Shown: in pieces, positions 63,546 to 64,000 of the stretch
How the letters are laid out: every line of letters begins with the position of its first letter
How positions within the stretch are numbered: the first letter of the stretch is position 1
Source of the DNA: Ideonella_A sp963843805
GTDB lineage: Bacteria; Pseudomonadota; Gammaproteobacteria; Burkholderiales; Burkholderiaceae_C
DNA: 64,000 bases
NCBI GenBank assembly: GCA_963843805.1
Contig: CAWJLY010000009.1
Span: forward strand, 248,001-312,000
Reading direction: 5' to 3'
Notes under the pieces: generated by a model
What the model was told of the DNA's origin: nothing
The model's input: only the letters and a program-made list of their open reading frames with translations
The model's database searches: none
Program-made: the position numbers and the translations under genes

Positions 63546-64000
63546 ATGACACCCATCTTTTCGTCGCTGCCGATCAACTTCATCTGGCCGGTGATGTTGT
63601 GGGGCCTGCTCGCTTTACCGGTCATGATCCTGGTCTATCTGTGGCTGCTGCGCCGCCGCAAGCAAAGCACGCTGCGTTTTGCCAACCTCGGCCTGGTGCG
63701 CGAGGCCCTGGGCCGACGTGGCGCCTGGCGACGCCATCTGCCACCGATGCTGCTGCTGCTGGCGATGGCGGTGCTGTTGCTGGCGTCGGCAAGGCCGACC
63801 GCGGTGATCAGCCTGCCGCTGCAACAGGAAACCATCGTGCTGGCGATGGACGTGTCGGGCAGCATGCGCGCCACCGATGTGCTGCCGAACCGGTTGATCG
63901 CATCACAAGAGGCGGCCAAGGCATTCATCACCACCCTGCCGCGCAGCGTGCGCTTGTCGGTGGTGTCGTTTGCCGGTACTGCCGCCGTTGTCCAGGCGCC
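63546..64000 (+). CDS. BatA-like von Willebrand factor A membrane protein, N-terminal part
   Basis: The visible 151 codons hold two membrane segments (about 12-35 and 62-82), then the MIDAS metal site DVSGSM and RATDV. It is the third gene of the MoxR-DUF58-BatA operon and continues past the window. No frame break is seen. Confidence 0.9.
   Translation, partial: MTPIFSSLPINFIWPVMLWGLLALPVMILVYLWLLRRRKQSTLRFANLGLVREALGRRGAWRRHLPPMLLLLAMAVLLLASARPTAVISLPLQQETIVLAMDVSGSMRATDVLPNRLIASQEAAKAFITTLPRSVRLSVVSFAGTAAVVQA

Overview
The window is high-GC DNA that reads like a chromosome of a betaproteobacterium of the order Burkholderiales. The evidence is the lolC-lolD locus divergent from recJ, NhaR/TerC, the CmpA/NrtA-type transporter with cyanase, and GTG/TTG starts with AGGAG-like ribosome sites. 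I see no rRNA, tRNA, CRISPR array, phage or transposase. Most of it looks like ordinary core and accessory metabolism.

Layout: 0-7 kb holds recJ and a phosphoglycerate-mutase-like gene (minus), then lolC-lolD-hydrolase (plus) and a large secreted lipoprotein. 7.2-9.3 kb holds an RcnB-like protein, a small cNMP-binding regulator and gloB. 9.3-12.8 kb holds a TRAP transporter (dctP-dctQ-dctM order) with a DUF1348 gene. 13.0-18.9 kb is a cyanate/nitrate-type cluster: two-component system, CmpA/NrtA binding protein, permease, ATPase, cyanase. 19.3-21.9 kb holds a YccA/Bax-inhibitor protein, TerC and NhaR. 22-25.7 kb holds an orphan Cys-type GrdB homologue and a GGDEF-EAL protein. 25.8-28.5 kb is an ECF42-type sigma factor cluster with two YCII/DGPF proteins and a VOC protein. 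28.6-33.6 kb holds a DUF3833 lipoprotein and an RND efflux pair. 33.7-38.6 kb holds a fasciclin protein, metY, an exported MetX-like hydrolase, an Asp/Glu racemase and a DUF2272 lipoprotein. 38.7-51.8 kb is a purine uptake and oxidation locus: BMP-type binding protein, two permeases, ATPase, guanine deaminase, LysR regulator, xdhA-xdhB-xdhC, ferredoxin. 51.9-60.1 kb holds an aldolase, an exported protein, a DMT exporter, a TPR-methyltransferase, an FMN reductase, a GspE/PilB-like ATPase with a spermidine-synthase-like partner, and TatD. 60.3-64 kb holds an HtrA-like protease without PDZ and the start of a MoxR-DUF58-BatA operon that runs off the window.

Two window-wide properties matter. First, many genes are interrupted by single-base indels, mostly one extra G or C, while both sides of the break encode conserved family sequence. 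The breaks are concentrated at about 9-17, 29-33.5 and 38.9-49 kb. I treat these genes as probably intact in the organism and the breaks as probable consensus errors, and give whole-gene coordinates. Second, three families of palindromic intergenic repeats occur, several starting within a few bases of a stop codon. One family shows compensatory base changes in its hairpin stem. I regard these repeats as the most interesting non-gene signal here.
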